Assembly (NCBI GenBank): GCA_036850595.1
Contig: CM072153.1
Span: 10,930,169 to 10,994,168 of the forward strand
DNA: 64,000 bases
From: Rhyacichthys aspro
Lineage: Eukaryota > Chordata > Actinopteri > Gobiiformes > Rhyacichthyidae
Reading direction: 5' to 3'
Positions 12,301 to 23,860 of the stretch are shown here, in pieces (position 1 is the stretch's first letter; each line of letters begins with the position of its first letter). The translations under genes were made by a program, and so were the position numbers. The notes beneath the pieces are model-generated. The model saw only the letters and a program-made list of their open reading frames with translations. It did no database searches and was not told the origin of the DNA.

Positions 12301-13737
12301 TATGTTATTTAAATTAAAACAATAAAGGAAAAAACAGAAAAAAAGGATTTCAAATAAATGCAATTTAGAGTAATATGTTGTGAAGCTGTCCTTATAAAAC
12401 ATATTTCAGTACTAATTCATTTACAGCAATGCTTTCTTTACCCTTGTGTGACTATTTTACTACAAGAAAAGGTACATGTTTTCTAATAGTAAATACTGTC
12501 TCCTCCACAAGAGAAAGTGATTATTTCCTTCCAGATGGACAAATCCACGTGCTTTCCCAAAAACAAATAACTGGATGGATGCTCCTGGCAGCACAACTTG
12601 CTTTGTGAAAGCATTTTCCAATTCCTCCTGCATGAGGTCAAATTACAAGATGTTCAACTAGGCTTGAAATGGACAGTATCGCAGCGTAGTGAGAAATGGC
12701 TTACAACAATGTACCTTATTGTTTCACCTGCCAACATCGCTCCTCACTGAACGCATTGATGTGTTTAGGGTTTACTTTATTTACATAAAAATGGAAAACA
12801 GTGTCTGGCTTCATAAAAAGAAAACACATTGGGAAAGTTCAAATTTCTCAAATTGCCTACATTTTTCTGACAAGGGCTGCTCGCAAATAAGATGTACTAT
12901 GGGTCTTATTGGAGCTAATAAGGCCATAATGCCGTTTTATAAGGCTATTCAGGATAAGGTCAGGCACAAAATATTGTTGACTGAGTGTATGTATGTACAC
13001 TGTTCCCTTCCCCTTTTCTAGCAAGTTTTAAAATAATGCTTCAGTTTTTTAAAGTGAACAAAAGAATAAGAAGTTATCATCTACAGAAAATGGTACACTT
13101 AACTCAATTAAAAGATCAAATAAAAACGACAAATTGTGGCATTTCCGATCATCATCTAATTCATTTTTGAAATTGTTTGGATTGACTTGACAGACCAACA
13201 AGGAAAGGGTGAGTCCTGCTCAGTCATATCAACTATTTACATCCTTGTGCAGCCAATCCTGTTGAATTCTACATACAATCCTTCATGTTACCTGCTTATT
13301 TTTGTCACAAACATGCAATTTTAATGAAACAAAAACAGCTATTTTTGTGTCTACCTCACTTTGGTATTAATAGTTGTTTGACATCTCAGGATTTTAGAGA
13401 ATTGGTGGTCTTCTATACTTAAATTCTAACTCAGCTTTCCTCTTACGAGAAGGTCATAGCCTACAGTGTCAATGGCAGTGCTTGATGGTTCACAGATAAC
13501 TCACCTCTATCGGGTAAACATCTTTACTTGTTATGGCTCGGTACTGATGCATTACAAAACTTTATAACCTCTCTACAGGATGTGGAGGTGGAATAGAAGA
13601 TGTTTTTGTAAACATTTTTTGTTATATTTTATAAATTTGTTTTTACTTGCATATAAGACATCGGAAAATAAGAGGTCTTGAAAAATAAAATGTATAACTT
13701 GTCAATTGTGGAAGTGGTGGCGCCTTAAAAACATTAA
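9391..13737. other. non-coding stretch, no gene seen
   Basis: No supported exon. Open frames near 10238-10579 (plus) and 11155-11391 (minus) lack matching splice sites and coding-like third-position bias. The sequence is otherwise AT-rich and without recognisable repeats. Confidence 0.45.
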
Positions 13738-13772
13738 CCAATCAAAAACGCTCTCATCGCGTGTTCTATTGG
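13738..13772. promoter_or_regulatory. paired CCAAT boxes (NF-Y type)
   Basis: CCAAT at 13738-13742 and its inverse ATTGG at 13768-13772 are about 30 bases apart, a common NF-Y arrangement in proximal promoters. Further CAATCA motifs follow to 13795 in a CpG-bearing stretch. The nearest downstream plus-strand first exon is near 14380. A MITE of 510 bp lies between, so before insertion these boxes would have sat much nearer that exon. Confidence 0.5.
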
Positions 13773-13847
13773 TCAATCAGCCTGTCAATCAATCGGAAGC
13801 GTGCGCGTTCACGTATTCTGTTGACAGCTGCTTTTGCGTTGCTACCC

Positions 13848-14363
13848 TTACGCCTCATTTACACTGACTGCGAAACGGATTCCGTACGGAATCCGTAAGG
13901 ACTGCCATTTACACCGGGAGCGGTGTGTGTGCTGTACGTATCCGCAATCTGATCCCAGACCACACACAGGGACACCAAGAGTTGAGTTCACGTGAACCAT
14001 GTAAAGAGAGAGGTGCTGATAAAAACTCACCAGTATATCCCAGAGCTCCAGCTATTTCACTCCATGCCTTCTCTTTTCTGGTGTTCTCCTTATAAAAAGT
14101 ATGTGAAATATCATATGTGGTTTGGATTCCTATGAATTCTCGTCGTCCGTGGTTAAAAACCCCGGGACCCCGATGATTGTAATGTCTTCAATTCATGAAA
14201 ATCCACATGGGCGTCAAAAAAACTCTTAAACTCAGCTCATCTAGACGTAACACACCGCAGCTGGTGTAAATGCTCGCACTGACTACAACGGTTTCTATTC
14301 CTAGCGGCGTCCTTACGGACGCCGTTCCGTATCTGTTCAGCAGTCAGTGTAAATTAGGCGTTA
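13848..14363. mobile_element. PIF/Harbinger-like MITE with TTA target duplication
   Basis: The element body is 13851-14360 (510 bp). Its two ends are inverted copies differing at one of 21 positions: the left starts CGCCTCATTTACACTGACTG, and the right, read inverted, starts CGCCTAATTTACACTGACTG. Similarity continues imperfectly inward through CCGTAAGGAC-type sequence. TTA flanks both sides (13848-13850 and 14361-14363), matching the 3-bp TWA duplication of PIF/Harbinger. There is no transposase. Near its left end is a 20-base perfect palindrome. Superfamily assignment rests mainly on the duplication, so another family with a 3-bp duplication remains possible. Confidence 0.8.
13876..13895. repeat. 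20-bp perfect palindrome inside the MITE
   Basis: CGGATTCCGTACGGAATCCG equals its own reverse complement. It lies 25 bases inside the left terminus. A related but imperfect copy (CCGTAAGGAC type) lies inside the right terminus. It could be a subterminal transposase binding site, but this is inference. Confidence 0.9.
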
Positions 14364-14379
14364 AACAGCCTCACTGTGC

Positions 14380-14663
14380 AGCTTCACTGTCCGTTAGCCT
14401 TAGTTTGTTCATCTAGCTACTCCTCGTTAGCTTCAGGCTACATTTATATCTAGTTAATATTTTTTGTCGTTAGCAAGGTTTTACACAATGGCTGTGAAGA
14501 ACACTGATGAAGGTAACTGTAAAAGAAAGACTATGTTTGAGGTGGCTGCGAAAAGGAAAAAGATGAAAGGCAGATGAAAGAAACAAAACCAGAGTTGTTC
14601 TTGGTGCATCGTTTGAGCGATAGCGAGCACTGAAGGCACAGTGAGGAATACGCTGCTCGACAG
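14380..14663 (+). other. candidate plus-strand first exon with short ORF
   Basis: The stretch has repeated CGTTAGC motifs typical of fish 5' leaders, an ATG in good context (CACAATGG, 14488) and a consensus donor CAG|GTAAGT at 14663/14664. From the ATG the frame reads MAVKNTDEGNCKRKTMFEVA, then a lysine/arginine-rich tail, and stops at TGA 14575-14577 (29 codons). An alternative donor GAAG|GTAACT at 14512/14513 would keep only the first eight codons plus one base and could lead to a longer protein. No matching downstream exon was identified, so the gene is unnamed. It could equally be a non-coding transcript. The start near 14380 is a guess. Confidence 0.4.
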
Positions 14664-17600
14664 GTAAGTTTTAGGCTCAATGTTTTGTTGTCATAATAAA
14701 AACTGCTAGTTGGGAGTATTAGCTGGTGTTTGGTCACTGTATTTTGTTAGACACTGTTTGATCGCTATTCTTTTTGGTGGGCAGAAGTTAGAAGTTATTT
14801 CTTATTATTGTAAAACGTTACCGGCAGGGCTACTCTATTTCAATTTTCTAACAATCAATGGACGCGTGCATGTTGTTTTGGAGGCGGGACCTCGGAAAGA
14901 ACTGTGAAACAAGTCGACTAGTCTTAAATGTTCAACTGTCACCAGATCCTAAACCTCTCCTGCCTATCTTTTAGTGTAACTCCTCTTAGCTCAAAGGACA
15001 GAACAAAATTCCAACAAAGAGTAAAGTGTGTCCTTGTTGTAGTTAAATATAACATGGGCTTATAGTGTAGAAACACAGAAAGAAGGCAATTGTTGAGGCA
15101 ATACTTAACTAGACTCACCATAAAACCCATTGCTACTTTATCTTCTTCACACATATGCTAAAGGGGCCCACAGTAGTAGAAGTGATCAGAAAACCGTGGC
15201 TCTGTGGTCTATTATGGGCTTTTTGAATATATTTTACAACGCTCATATCCCTTCCACCACAGCGCCTTTATTACAACTCAGATCCACCAATAACAGTCGA
15301 GACATCAAAATGTCATCCCATGCGTTATCATAATCCCTCCACACCTCACTATAAAGCTTTACAACACACCAAACACAGGTCAGGTTTAACAGCAACATTG
15401 CAGAACAGGAGTCATTGCTGGAGCTTGACTATGCTTTGAGCACAGTGTGTTGGATCCAAAGCTACAGCCTGACAGCAGCAGGCGTGGATCAAGTCACATG
15501 GATACAGCTCCACTGCCAAACTGGGTCTCTCACAAGGCTGCATGTTGCCAAGTAGTAAATGGGTGAAAGCAGTCCACTAAAGATCAGCTTAGAGACTATT
15601 TCCACAGTATCCATAGCACTGCTGGTGAACGTTTCCAAAAACAACAACATTTTGCACAAGTTAGTGGAGAATGGCGATGATAAGACATATAAAGTCACCC
15701 TCAGTCAAACTGTCAATAATGATGATGTGAAAAGGGCTTAAAACACAGCTAACCAAACGTCCCTTTTAGTTTGCACTTTCTGTTTTTTTGAATTTTATTA
15801 AAAAGTAAAATAAAAATGAGCTATTATGTGGACAGTCTAATTGGTGGCTAGGATTAAAAGAAGGCTCACCCTACACACACTCTCACACACACCAGCACAT
15901 ACTTTTTCATTAACCCAATGGTCAAAGAAGCAGTGGGGCCTGACCTCCAGTGGCCAGGCCTCTAACCCAAAGGCTAATTATAAAGCTCATTATGTTCTCT
16001 CAGTCCCACTTCCTCATCACATTAATTCTGTGGAGTGTCAGACAGACTCAAGACTGATGTGAGTCGTGCAGGTGAACAATCCCTTTCTACACAGCACACC
16101 ATAGACTTCTTAGTTATAACATCTATATTTTAATCTTCATGATATAGGTCTGTGACAGGCCGCATGTTTTGTTTTGTATATTGGAAATTCTTTGAACCAG
16201 AACATTATGACAGGGAAAGTGAAATATCTTGAGTATGCCATTACCATAGCTCCTGTCAGTTCCATATATTATTCTCCGGAACATTTGGTCCTTGTGCATT
16301 TCATCTTCATCTGTTTCTGGACTGCTTAAAACATCTTAAATCTGTACTTTTCATTTTATGTTAAACTAAAAGTTCATAGGGTTTAGTGATGCAGCCCATT
16401 GTGGACTAAAGGACAGTCTATGATCCTTAAAGGTTTCATAAACTGAGGAAAAATGATGACTTCTTGCTAAAAACAGATAATAAAGAAGGACAAGAAAAAC
16501 GTGAACCTTCAGCAAGAAGTTTGCTAAATGTCGTTGGCTTTTCAGTTGCACCTCAATATTTACAAAACAAAAATGGCACCAAGCATTAATGGCCTGGTCA
16601 GAGTTCTTTGAAATCATGTCTAGTGTGCATGGTCTTTTGCTATAGCTCAGTGAAATGCCTGGTTTTGCACAAGGGTGATCTCTGCAAAAAAAAAAAAAAA
16701 AAATACTGAAATAACCGGCACCTGTAATTACTGCAACTCAGAGTCACACACTCATTTTTCAGACAAAATGTGAAAACTTGATTAAGCTTGGTTTACTTAA
16801 GGTTAAGGTTGGGTTTTTTTATGTGTCTCCCGTGGGAGAAATTTGTATTGGAACAGGGAAGCTTCTCAAAAGCTGAGGATGCTCTTTTGTGCTTCCATTT
16901 CCACTGAACATAATGTCTCATTTCTGCACTGCTCGCTGGAGTCTGTCAGGATGTTTAGTTACACCTTGCATTACTTGGAGTTCATTCAACAAATGGCGCA
17001 CTTTCTCAGTGGTTCAATCAAATAATCAATTTGTTTTCACACTATGAACTGATGAAAATGGGACTGTGTATTGTTAATTTAAATCTAAATTAATACATGA
17101 CACTTCAGCTCTATTTTGTGCTTTAATTGTTTTTTTGTTCTGGCACAACTGCAAGTAAAGTCTAATCTTGTTGCCGTCATACTGGGCTGGTGTATGTATT
17201 GAGCCATTAGCTTCTCTTTTATTCTATGTACCTGATGGATGTTAGGGCTAGTGTGAACTATGCACTGCCTAAAATTCATCAAATGGATCATGAAGTGGAT
17301 GATGATTATTATGTCTCTGATAGCGTTACCTAGCTCAAGAGATGTATTATAGCAGATGTAAGATGTCTGGCCAGACGGTCGGTTGACTGAACCATCCACA
17401 GAGAGCCTTTCCAAAGGGCAAATACTGCCACCTGCCAGTAACCACCCATCACAAGCTAATTTTATCCAATCAGAGCAACACCACAGTGTTTACAAAGTAT
17501 TCATCAGCAAACACACACCCATAACTGCCAAACCAGTCATGCTTTCAGGGGGACAAAGATGGATGTGAGTTTGTTGGTTAGTTTCAGTCTGTTTATGTTG

Positions 17601-18501
17601 GGAAAAGAGGATTAAGGATTTTAAATTAAAACTGGCACAGCCACAACTAAGATTTAAAACTTATTTAAAGACAACACAGAACATCACAGATTTCTATTCC
17701 CATCTTTACCAATCACTACTTCTGTCTTACTTGGCTATGACTTGATATCAATTGCCATAATCTTTCCCCCATGTCTTTGCAGGAAAAGGTTTGTTTTAAC
17801 AAAGCCAAAGGAAAAAAATAATGCTTTCCTATTTCCTACTGCATATATTCTTTTAGAGAAAGGTTGGAAAGAGTTAACACATATAACACAGACTGATGCA
17901 GACTGCATCATCTTTAATAATTCATAAAAGTACTTCAGTGCAGAGAATAGTCTTTGTAGTTATCAAGGTTAATATTTGTTTACATTCTGGCAGATGAATC
18001 TTTTATGATATTTTTTCTTGCTGGCATTTAGTTGTCTTTCTAAACATAGGTTGGTCTGAGTATTACTAAATTTGTAGAGCATTATAATGATGCATCATGA
18101 GTGCACATGCCAAAATTGTTATGAAAACACATCTTAGTATGTTTTTTTTTTTTATCATTTATTAATGAAAATTAATAATGATACCTATTTCCTTTTGGCA
18201 TAGTTTATTTTTTTATTTCTTTTTCTGTGCCTCACTACTGCCTTTTTTTAGAATGTCAGTACATTCACAAAAGGTCACACTGTATTGCCATTTTCTTGTC
18301 TTCCTGCCTTCTGCATTAAAGGGATGGCCGAGATGGGACATTGGCGGATCAATTCATGTCAAGAAATGAAAAAAGTGGCTTTGTGTGACACCCAGTGTGG
18401 ACAAATTGTGTTGCTAAGTAATAATGGCATATAGGAATTAATTTACCCCATTTTGTAAATACATTATCACCTGTTCAAGCCTCTATCCACAAACTGAACC
18501 C
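14664..18501. other. non-coding stretch, possible intron
   Basis: No convincing exon. Acceptor-like sites occur, for example ending at about 17783 before a frame open for about 47 codons, but third positions are AT-rich and no partner exon is known. An open frame at 15559-15741 has stops immediately upstream and no splice borders. An 18-base A run lies at 16686-16703. Confidence 0.4.
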
Positions 18502-18566
18502 ATGGGAGTTTAATAAACTCCCATTGCTTATTCTCATGCTTATTGTGTTTGCAATAAGCATGAGAA
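18502..18566. repeat. two adjacent perfect palindromes
   Basis: First hairpin: arms 18502-18512 (ATGGGAGTTTA) and 18514-18524, an 11-bp perfect stem with a single central base. Second hairpin: arms 18531-18545 (TTCTCATGCTTATTG) and 18552-18566, a 15-bp perfect stem with a 6-base loop. They are six bases apart. No coding frame or transposon termini were found around them. They may be a remnant of a fold-back element or a structured RNA segment. Confidence 0.9.
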
Positions 18567-20060
18567 GTTTGGGGGATTGGATTAAACTCATGTAACAAAC
18601 TAGGCTAGTAGCCTTTTTAGCTTTTGCAGTAGGGGCCTATATTTATAAAATTCTCCTTTTTATGTCCTCCTTATGTTCCTCTTAAGCATAATGACTCAAA
18701 TAACAGTAAATTTCCTTCTTACTACAAAAAAAGATGTAACTGTCCCCAAACAAGCTCTGAAGACCAAAGATTATCCCACTAATCACAAATTATCTCGAGC
18801 AATTAAAGCCATGGGAGGACCAAAAAATGGCACACACTCTCTACTGCTAAGCAGGCAATTACAATTACTATTCGTTCCACAGTTGTCTGATGAGAACTGT
18901 GATAATAGTGACAATCATGAAGACTAACAAAGCATGGAGTAATCAGACCCAGGGGGATTGGACCTCATAGCCACAAGAATAGTAGTAACAAGGGACCCTG
19001 CTGAGAGACCCACACAGTCCAGGTAAATGGGACGGGAAGTACAATCAGTCCTGCGATGTTCACAGACCTTCTCGGAGAAATATTTTAAGAATATTCTAAT
19101 ACCTTCCCAAAACTTTTTAATGGATGAAACACATGACATGAACTGAACCATATGCTTAGTGAAAACAGAGTTATTATTTAGTCATTAATTGCTACATATA
19201 GTGTTAAATACAACAGCAAACCAAGCGGTACAATGACTACCAAGCCATTTTGTAGTTACAGCTCTTCTCATACTGGTAGCTATGATAGCATGAGAATTGC
19301 AAATACAATGCAAAGAATGAACGATTCGTTCTTTTGTTGACCTTTTTGAATCTTTCATTTAGCAGAGAGCAGAGGGAAAAGATGGAGAGAGAAAACAAGG
19401 TTCAGATGTAGCAAAGGTCACCGTTGCAAGACATTATTATAGTTCTTTGCTTATTCAAACTCCAGGAAGTGGAGTAAAGCCCAATTTGTTGGAGGTCAGT
19501 AATATCCATTGTTAAGTTTAAAGGTAGGACTTGTGTAAAGGTGGTTTTATAAATATGTTTTTTGCAATAATAGCTATGGCTTAAGACATTTTCCTGAATA
19601 AAGATAAGAGATAGGCCAAAATTCGCAAAAGAAACAGATCTGTTTAAGCACATTCTATTCAAGTAAAAAAAATGACTTAAGAATGGATTTATGAATCAAT
19701 ATTGCCTCAGAATTCTGTTCTGGGCTGATAATGCACAATGCTGGATGTGAAAAAGACAACCAGATGAAAATGTGTGTATTATTGTATTTTGACCCAGACT
19801 GAGAAAATCATCATTGACCACGATAATCCACTTCAGCAACAATTCAGTGTTAGAGCCAGCTTTAAGTGCAGCCATGACTGTTAAATGGCTTACAAATCAT
19901 GCCATAGCTAGTGTACACAAAATAGGAATAGAACATACTCACGTTTTGTCACAATGATGCACTTTTAGGGCAAAGTGTACCATCCTATCAAGGGATGTCT
20001 TCCACCAAACTCTGTGTGTTCATCCAAAGACTCTGTTCCCTACTGCCTCCATTCTCTTAC
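18567..20060. other. non-coding stretch, no gene seen
   Basis: Two open frames, 18673-18927 (plus) and 18924-19151 (minus), meet end to end. Neither has good splice borders. The minus frame could be a decayed LINE-like fragment but shows no diagnostic motif. Confidence 0.35.
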
Positions 20061-20216
20061 TTTTCTTCTTGGTATAGTGTTTGTGGATGATATTTGAGCG
20101 TCAACATCTGGGCCCTGTTCGGAGCCACTGACAAAATCAACAAGGAAACAACGGTATGCCAGTTTTTTGTCATGGATGAGTTTCTTTTTGACATAACAAA
20201 ATTGGTCACAAGCAAT
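20061..20216 (-). other. candidate minus-strand internal exon, open in two frames
   Basis: On the minus strand the acceptor ACAAATTCTGTTTCCAG precedes 20216 and the donor AGAAGAAAA|GTAAGA follows 20061. The exon is 156 bases, a multiple of three. It is open in two frames: one gives IACDQFCYVKKKLIHDKKLA and the other LLVTNFVMSKRNSSMTKNWH. Neither is recognised. It lies downstream of the minus-strand coding exon 20801-20988. That exon ends in a TAG, so this one would be 3' UTR unless a weak donor (GCAGAG|GTGTCA) in the earlier exon is used, which would join in phase 0. Third-position bias is weak. Confidence 0.35.
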
Positions 20217-20800
20217 CTGGAAACAGAATTTGTCTGTGTTTGAAGACTGCTCCATTTTCCCAAAATCTGGCCTGTTCATGTATGCAAGATCTCAATTAAT
20301 TTTTAGAAATTACATCAAAATAAAAAGTCTCCCGTCCAGTCATTCCATTGTCTTAAAATTGTTTTAATTTTCTAACAGTTTGGATGAATGATGATCAAGT
20401 AATTTTGCCTCTGGTTCATCGCTCTATGTGTAATCACCACTCCATCAATAATAATGTAACTTAATGAAAAATTGACCTTTACTTTTACTGGTAAATAACC
20501 ACAACCATGTGTGGAGATAATATATTTTTAAAAAAATCAATAACTCATTGATAGTGAAAGATGAAAAAGAAAAACAACCTTTTGCTTCTTTCTGTGGTAT
20601 ATGAACCATTGATTGAATAGGTTACCAGCATTAAAATCCACTTGTATAATCACACTGTCAGCCTTTCTTATGCATTTAAATGTATGAATGGCTGCTGCTA
20701 TTCATCGAGGTAGTCTATGTCACACTGTTCAGTTAAAAATCAATTAACAAACCTCCATTGCCAATCACAACAAATCATCTTCTTAATACTTAATATTGTC

Positions 20801-20988
20801 CTACTGAGTTGAGTGATGGAGCAGAGTGACACTGAAGAAAATCTCTGTCTTGTGCTCTGACACCTCTGCTTCTTTGTTGCTCAAGGCTTCAAGGATGTTC
20901 CATGTGGATGCGTTCCAGGCCAGACGGATCAGTGGGTGGTCTGAATAAACTTGAGCTTTGCTGCTGTCCCCCAGGAAGATGAAGGACT
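20801..20988 (-). CDS. terminal coding exon of an unnamed minus-strand gene
   Basis: A strong acceptor on the minus strand (TGTCTTTTTCCTGTAAACAG) precedes 20988. The only long frame starts SFIFLGDSSKAQVYSDHPLI, continues RLAWNASTWNILEALSNKEA and runs to TAG at 20803-20801. Third codon positions are clearly rich in G and C, unlike the AT-rich surroundings, which is good evidence for coding. Amphipathic residues suggest a helical protein, and I recognise no family. Joining to the exon at 23734-23860 works in frame if the second AG (CAG-AG) is the acceptor. If the first AG is used, a further exon of suitable phase must lie between. A stop-containing last exon is the simplest reading. Confidence 0.65.
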
Positions 20989-23733
20989 CTGTTTACAGGA
21001 AAAAGACATTTAAAAGCTGGTTGACATTGTACAGAAAACAGCACAACAATCAGCGGCTTTCCAATCTGTACAAATAGAAGCAGATACATTTTTATTTTTG
21101 CTGTATTGGTGGGATTACTGACTGTACTAATTTGCAGAATAATCATCTAATTTGCTTTTTTCATATGTATTTAGGAAAAGGCTGCCTCTTGTACCCTGTG
21201 CTTTCAGTGATTAAAACACACAGTGGCATCTTTATTCAAATTTGATGTGCTCTATCTCCTCCTAGTGGTGCTTTTCCTCAACTACAATCTCATAAACCAG
21301 AATTGCATGGCATGACCCCTTCACAGTGCCTTTTACTATGATAAACAAAAAGGAAAACCTCAATTTCAGACCAACAAACCTATGTTTTCTGATATTTGCT
21401 TTTTTATACAAAACCTAAACAGCAAAGGCAGTCAAGGAGGTTAAGGTGCCAGAATGTTATTCATTATTCATATGTCTCCAAATTTTGTGTTTGTTTCAGT
21501 AAATGTTAGACATAACTTATGCAATAATACAAAAATGATCAATGAACCTGAATTTCTGTATGCCATAGTCTTAAGATTGCTATGGACTTTTGTAGACTAT
21601 TACTATACATATTTGGAATTGTTCATGTGCATTTAATAAAAAAAAAAAAAAAAAAAATCAGGGTTACCAAACTTCAAAACAGTAGCAACCAACAAATGCT
21701 TATAATTAAGTTATCATTTTTAATGTGTTGATGAGATTTTTAAGCTGCACAGTGGCATAGAATACGATTTCTGCCACAAATGAGCCAGATAAAACATTCC
21801 CTTTAAGGTAGCCCATTATTTGCCATGAGTTACTGCAAAGGCAATCAAATAGCTATGCTTTATATGCTTTAGGTATACACACTGCTTTCATAAAACAACT
21901 CTATCACCTCATTTTTTAATTCTTTATCTATATATATATATATATTATACATATGAATGTTGGTGACAGCTTTGGAGCAGGACTTGTTTTGAGAGGCATT
22001 GTTCTTAGAAGTCTCAGTCTGTGTGTCAGGGATTACTCTTAATTACCTCCAATCTGAGCCCCGCTGTTGTTTCAAACACTAATGACTTATATGGGGATTA
22101 AGCACTTAGCACGGTGCTAATTGGCATGCTAGCAGTCCCTTGGCATCCCATGGTGAGCACCAGACAAAAAACTATTTCCTACACATTTACTTAATGTAAA
22201 ACTGTCTATATTCAAAATTTTAACTGATTGTGTTGATATAAGTCTCACTCAAAATCGTTTATGTTTAAGATATCATCATATGATTGTATTTGGGAAAACA
22301 TCAGATGAATCAATATATCCCAGGCGCTTACGTCACATATTTGTTTCTACCTGTTGTATATTATACTGTGTTAATGTGAAAATGAAGATAATATAACCCA
22401 TAATCAGGGCTGACCCACTGCATCAAAAAGAACAAACACAGTCAGTAGAGTCAGGCATCTGCTGAAATTGTTCATAGTTAGTTAACAAATGACAGCACAG
22501 TTCGTCACACCTTTAGTCCAACACAGTTGTATATAATAAACCTAATAATAAAAGTAATTAACATTGACTCAAACCTTATACAACATCATTAAAATATAAA
22601 AATATTAACCAATTGTTTTCCTTAGAATGATCTGCTAAAAAAGAAAACATTTCTCTTATTTTTATCCACTTCTTTCAGTGAATTATGTGTATGCCATGGT
22701 CCAACCCTCAGGAGTGACTGTGGATTACACAAAATCATAATTAGGCACACAAAAGCATTGCAGCATCCAACCACTTAGTTAAAGCCAAAGATAAAAACGA
22801 TGAGGCTTAATTAAGCAATCAATTCACTTTGCTATTCAGCCCTGGTGTTCTGGGAAAACAATTTTTATTCTCAAATCTTCTAATTTGATTAAAATAGTTG
22901 GCTGAATGAGTGGTTTTCAACAGTTCTTACTGTGATGCACTTGTGTGTGAAAGTAACGGCAAAGACTGATACAAGTTTGGACTTTCTCTTTACATTAGCC
23001 TTAAGCTTAACTGTGAGGCACTTCAGTAGTGTACATTTTAAATCTATGTTCCACTATATTATAACACACAGTATGCCAGAATAGATAACTGGAACTGTGA
23101 GTGCATCTGGGTCAATACCACCAGTGAACAAGGCAACCCAATTCATGTGCCCTGCTGAATTTTAAATCTCCCAGAATACTTATGTATGCTGAACTCAGGT
23201 TAATTGAAGGACACAGCTATTCAACCACTGGATGATTGCTATTAGGGTTGCAGGTCCCATAGAGCTCGTTTTGTTCTAATGTTGTGTTAAATTGTCACAG
23301 TCAGGGTTGTGCATCAAAAAAGTGCACCAATAAGAATACAAAAAGAAACCGAATACTGCTGAGAGCATTTCAGTAACCATGTACTAAGCACATCTATCAC
23401 GGGCCGTATAGCAAAAGTACCCTGCACTATGTTTAGGCTGAAGTTATGTTTTATACAGAGCACACTAAATTACTGAGATGTCTTGGCCAAGCAAATAGCC
23501 TACCCACTGCTGGGTTATTGTGTTCAAGAGAAGAAGAACATATTTTCCCATTTAGCCAACCTGCTGACATACAGTATAACAAAAGATTCATACAAAGTTT
23601 GGAGCTAGGCTTGAATAGAAATCCTACTGTGCAGAGTGACTAGTAGAAAAAGACACAGTTCTAAGTAAGGCTATTTTACATTCAGAAAAACCAAACTATC
23701 TGTCAATTAAACGTAATCCAGGACTGCTATCAC
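20989..23733. other. presumed intron of the minus-strand gene
   Basis: AT-rich, with no supported exon. It has a 20-base A run (21638-21657) and a TA run (21929-21945). The block at about 22030-22170 is richer in GC and contains homeodomain-like TTAATTA and TAATTGG motifs, so it may be a conserved non-coding element. A minus-strand acceptor/donor pair near 23495-23570 exists, but its phase does not fit the flanking exons. Confidence 0.4.
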
Positions 23734-23860
23734 CTGCTTCATTTGGAGTTCCACCCAGAGGGACTGAATGGCCGTGAAGGCACAGCTATGTAGCTCCCTT
23801 TCTGGGTGGAAGTAGGCCCTGCAGTGCTGCTTTATGATGAAATTGTCCACAACCATTATG
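23734..23860 (-). CDS. coding exon of an unnamed minus-strand gene, probable start codon inside
   Basis: The minus-strand acceptor TCTTATTTTTGCAG precedes 23860 and the donor AAGCAG|GTGATA follows 23734. The single open frame carries ATG in strong context (ATAATGG) four bases into the exon: MVVDNFIIKQHCRAYFHPER, then ELHSCAFTAIQSLWVELQMK and Q, ending on a complete codon. Third positions are strongly GC-biased in an AT-rich neighbourhood. The upstream part of the transcript is probably a 5' UTR exon at about 25245-25480. Spliced to that exon, the frame upstream of this ATG has a TGA, which supports starting here. With 20801-20988 the protein would be about 100 residues and mostly helical. I do not recognise the family, and more exons may exist. 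Confidence 0.65.

Noticed and set aside
15130..15333. Weak resemblance to a piggyBac transposase C-terminal stretch
   Set aside because: Only scattered residues agree, neighbouring frames contain stops, and no TTAA-flanked termini were found.
18924..19151. Possible LINE-derived reading frame
   Set aside because: No endonuclease or reverse transcriptase motif, and no continuation on either side.
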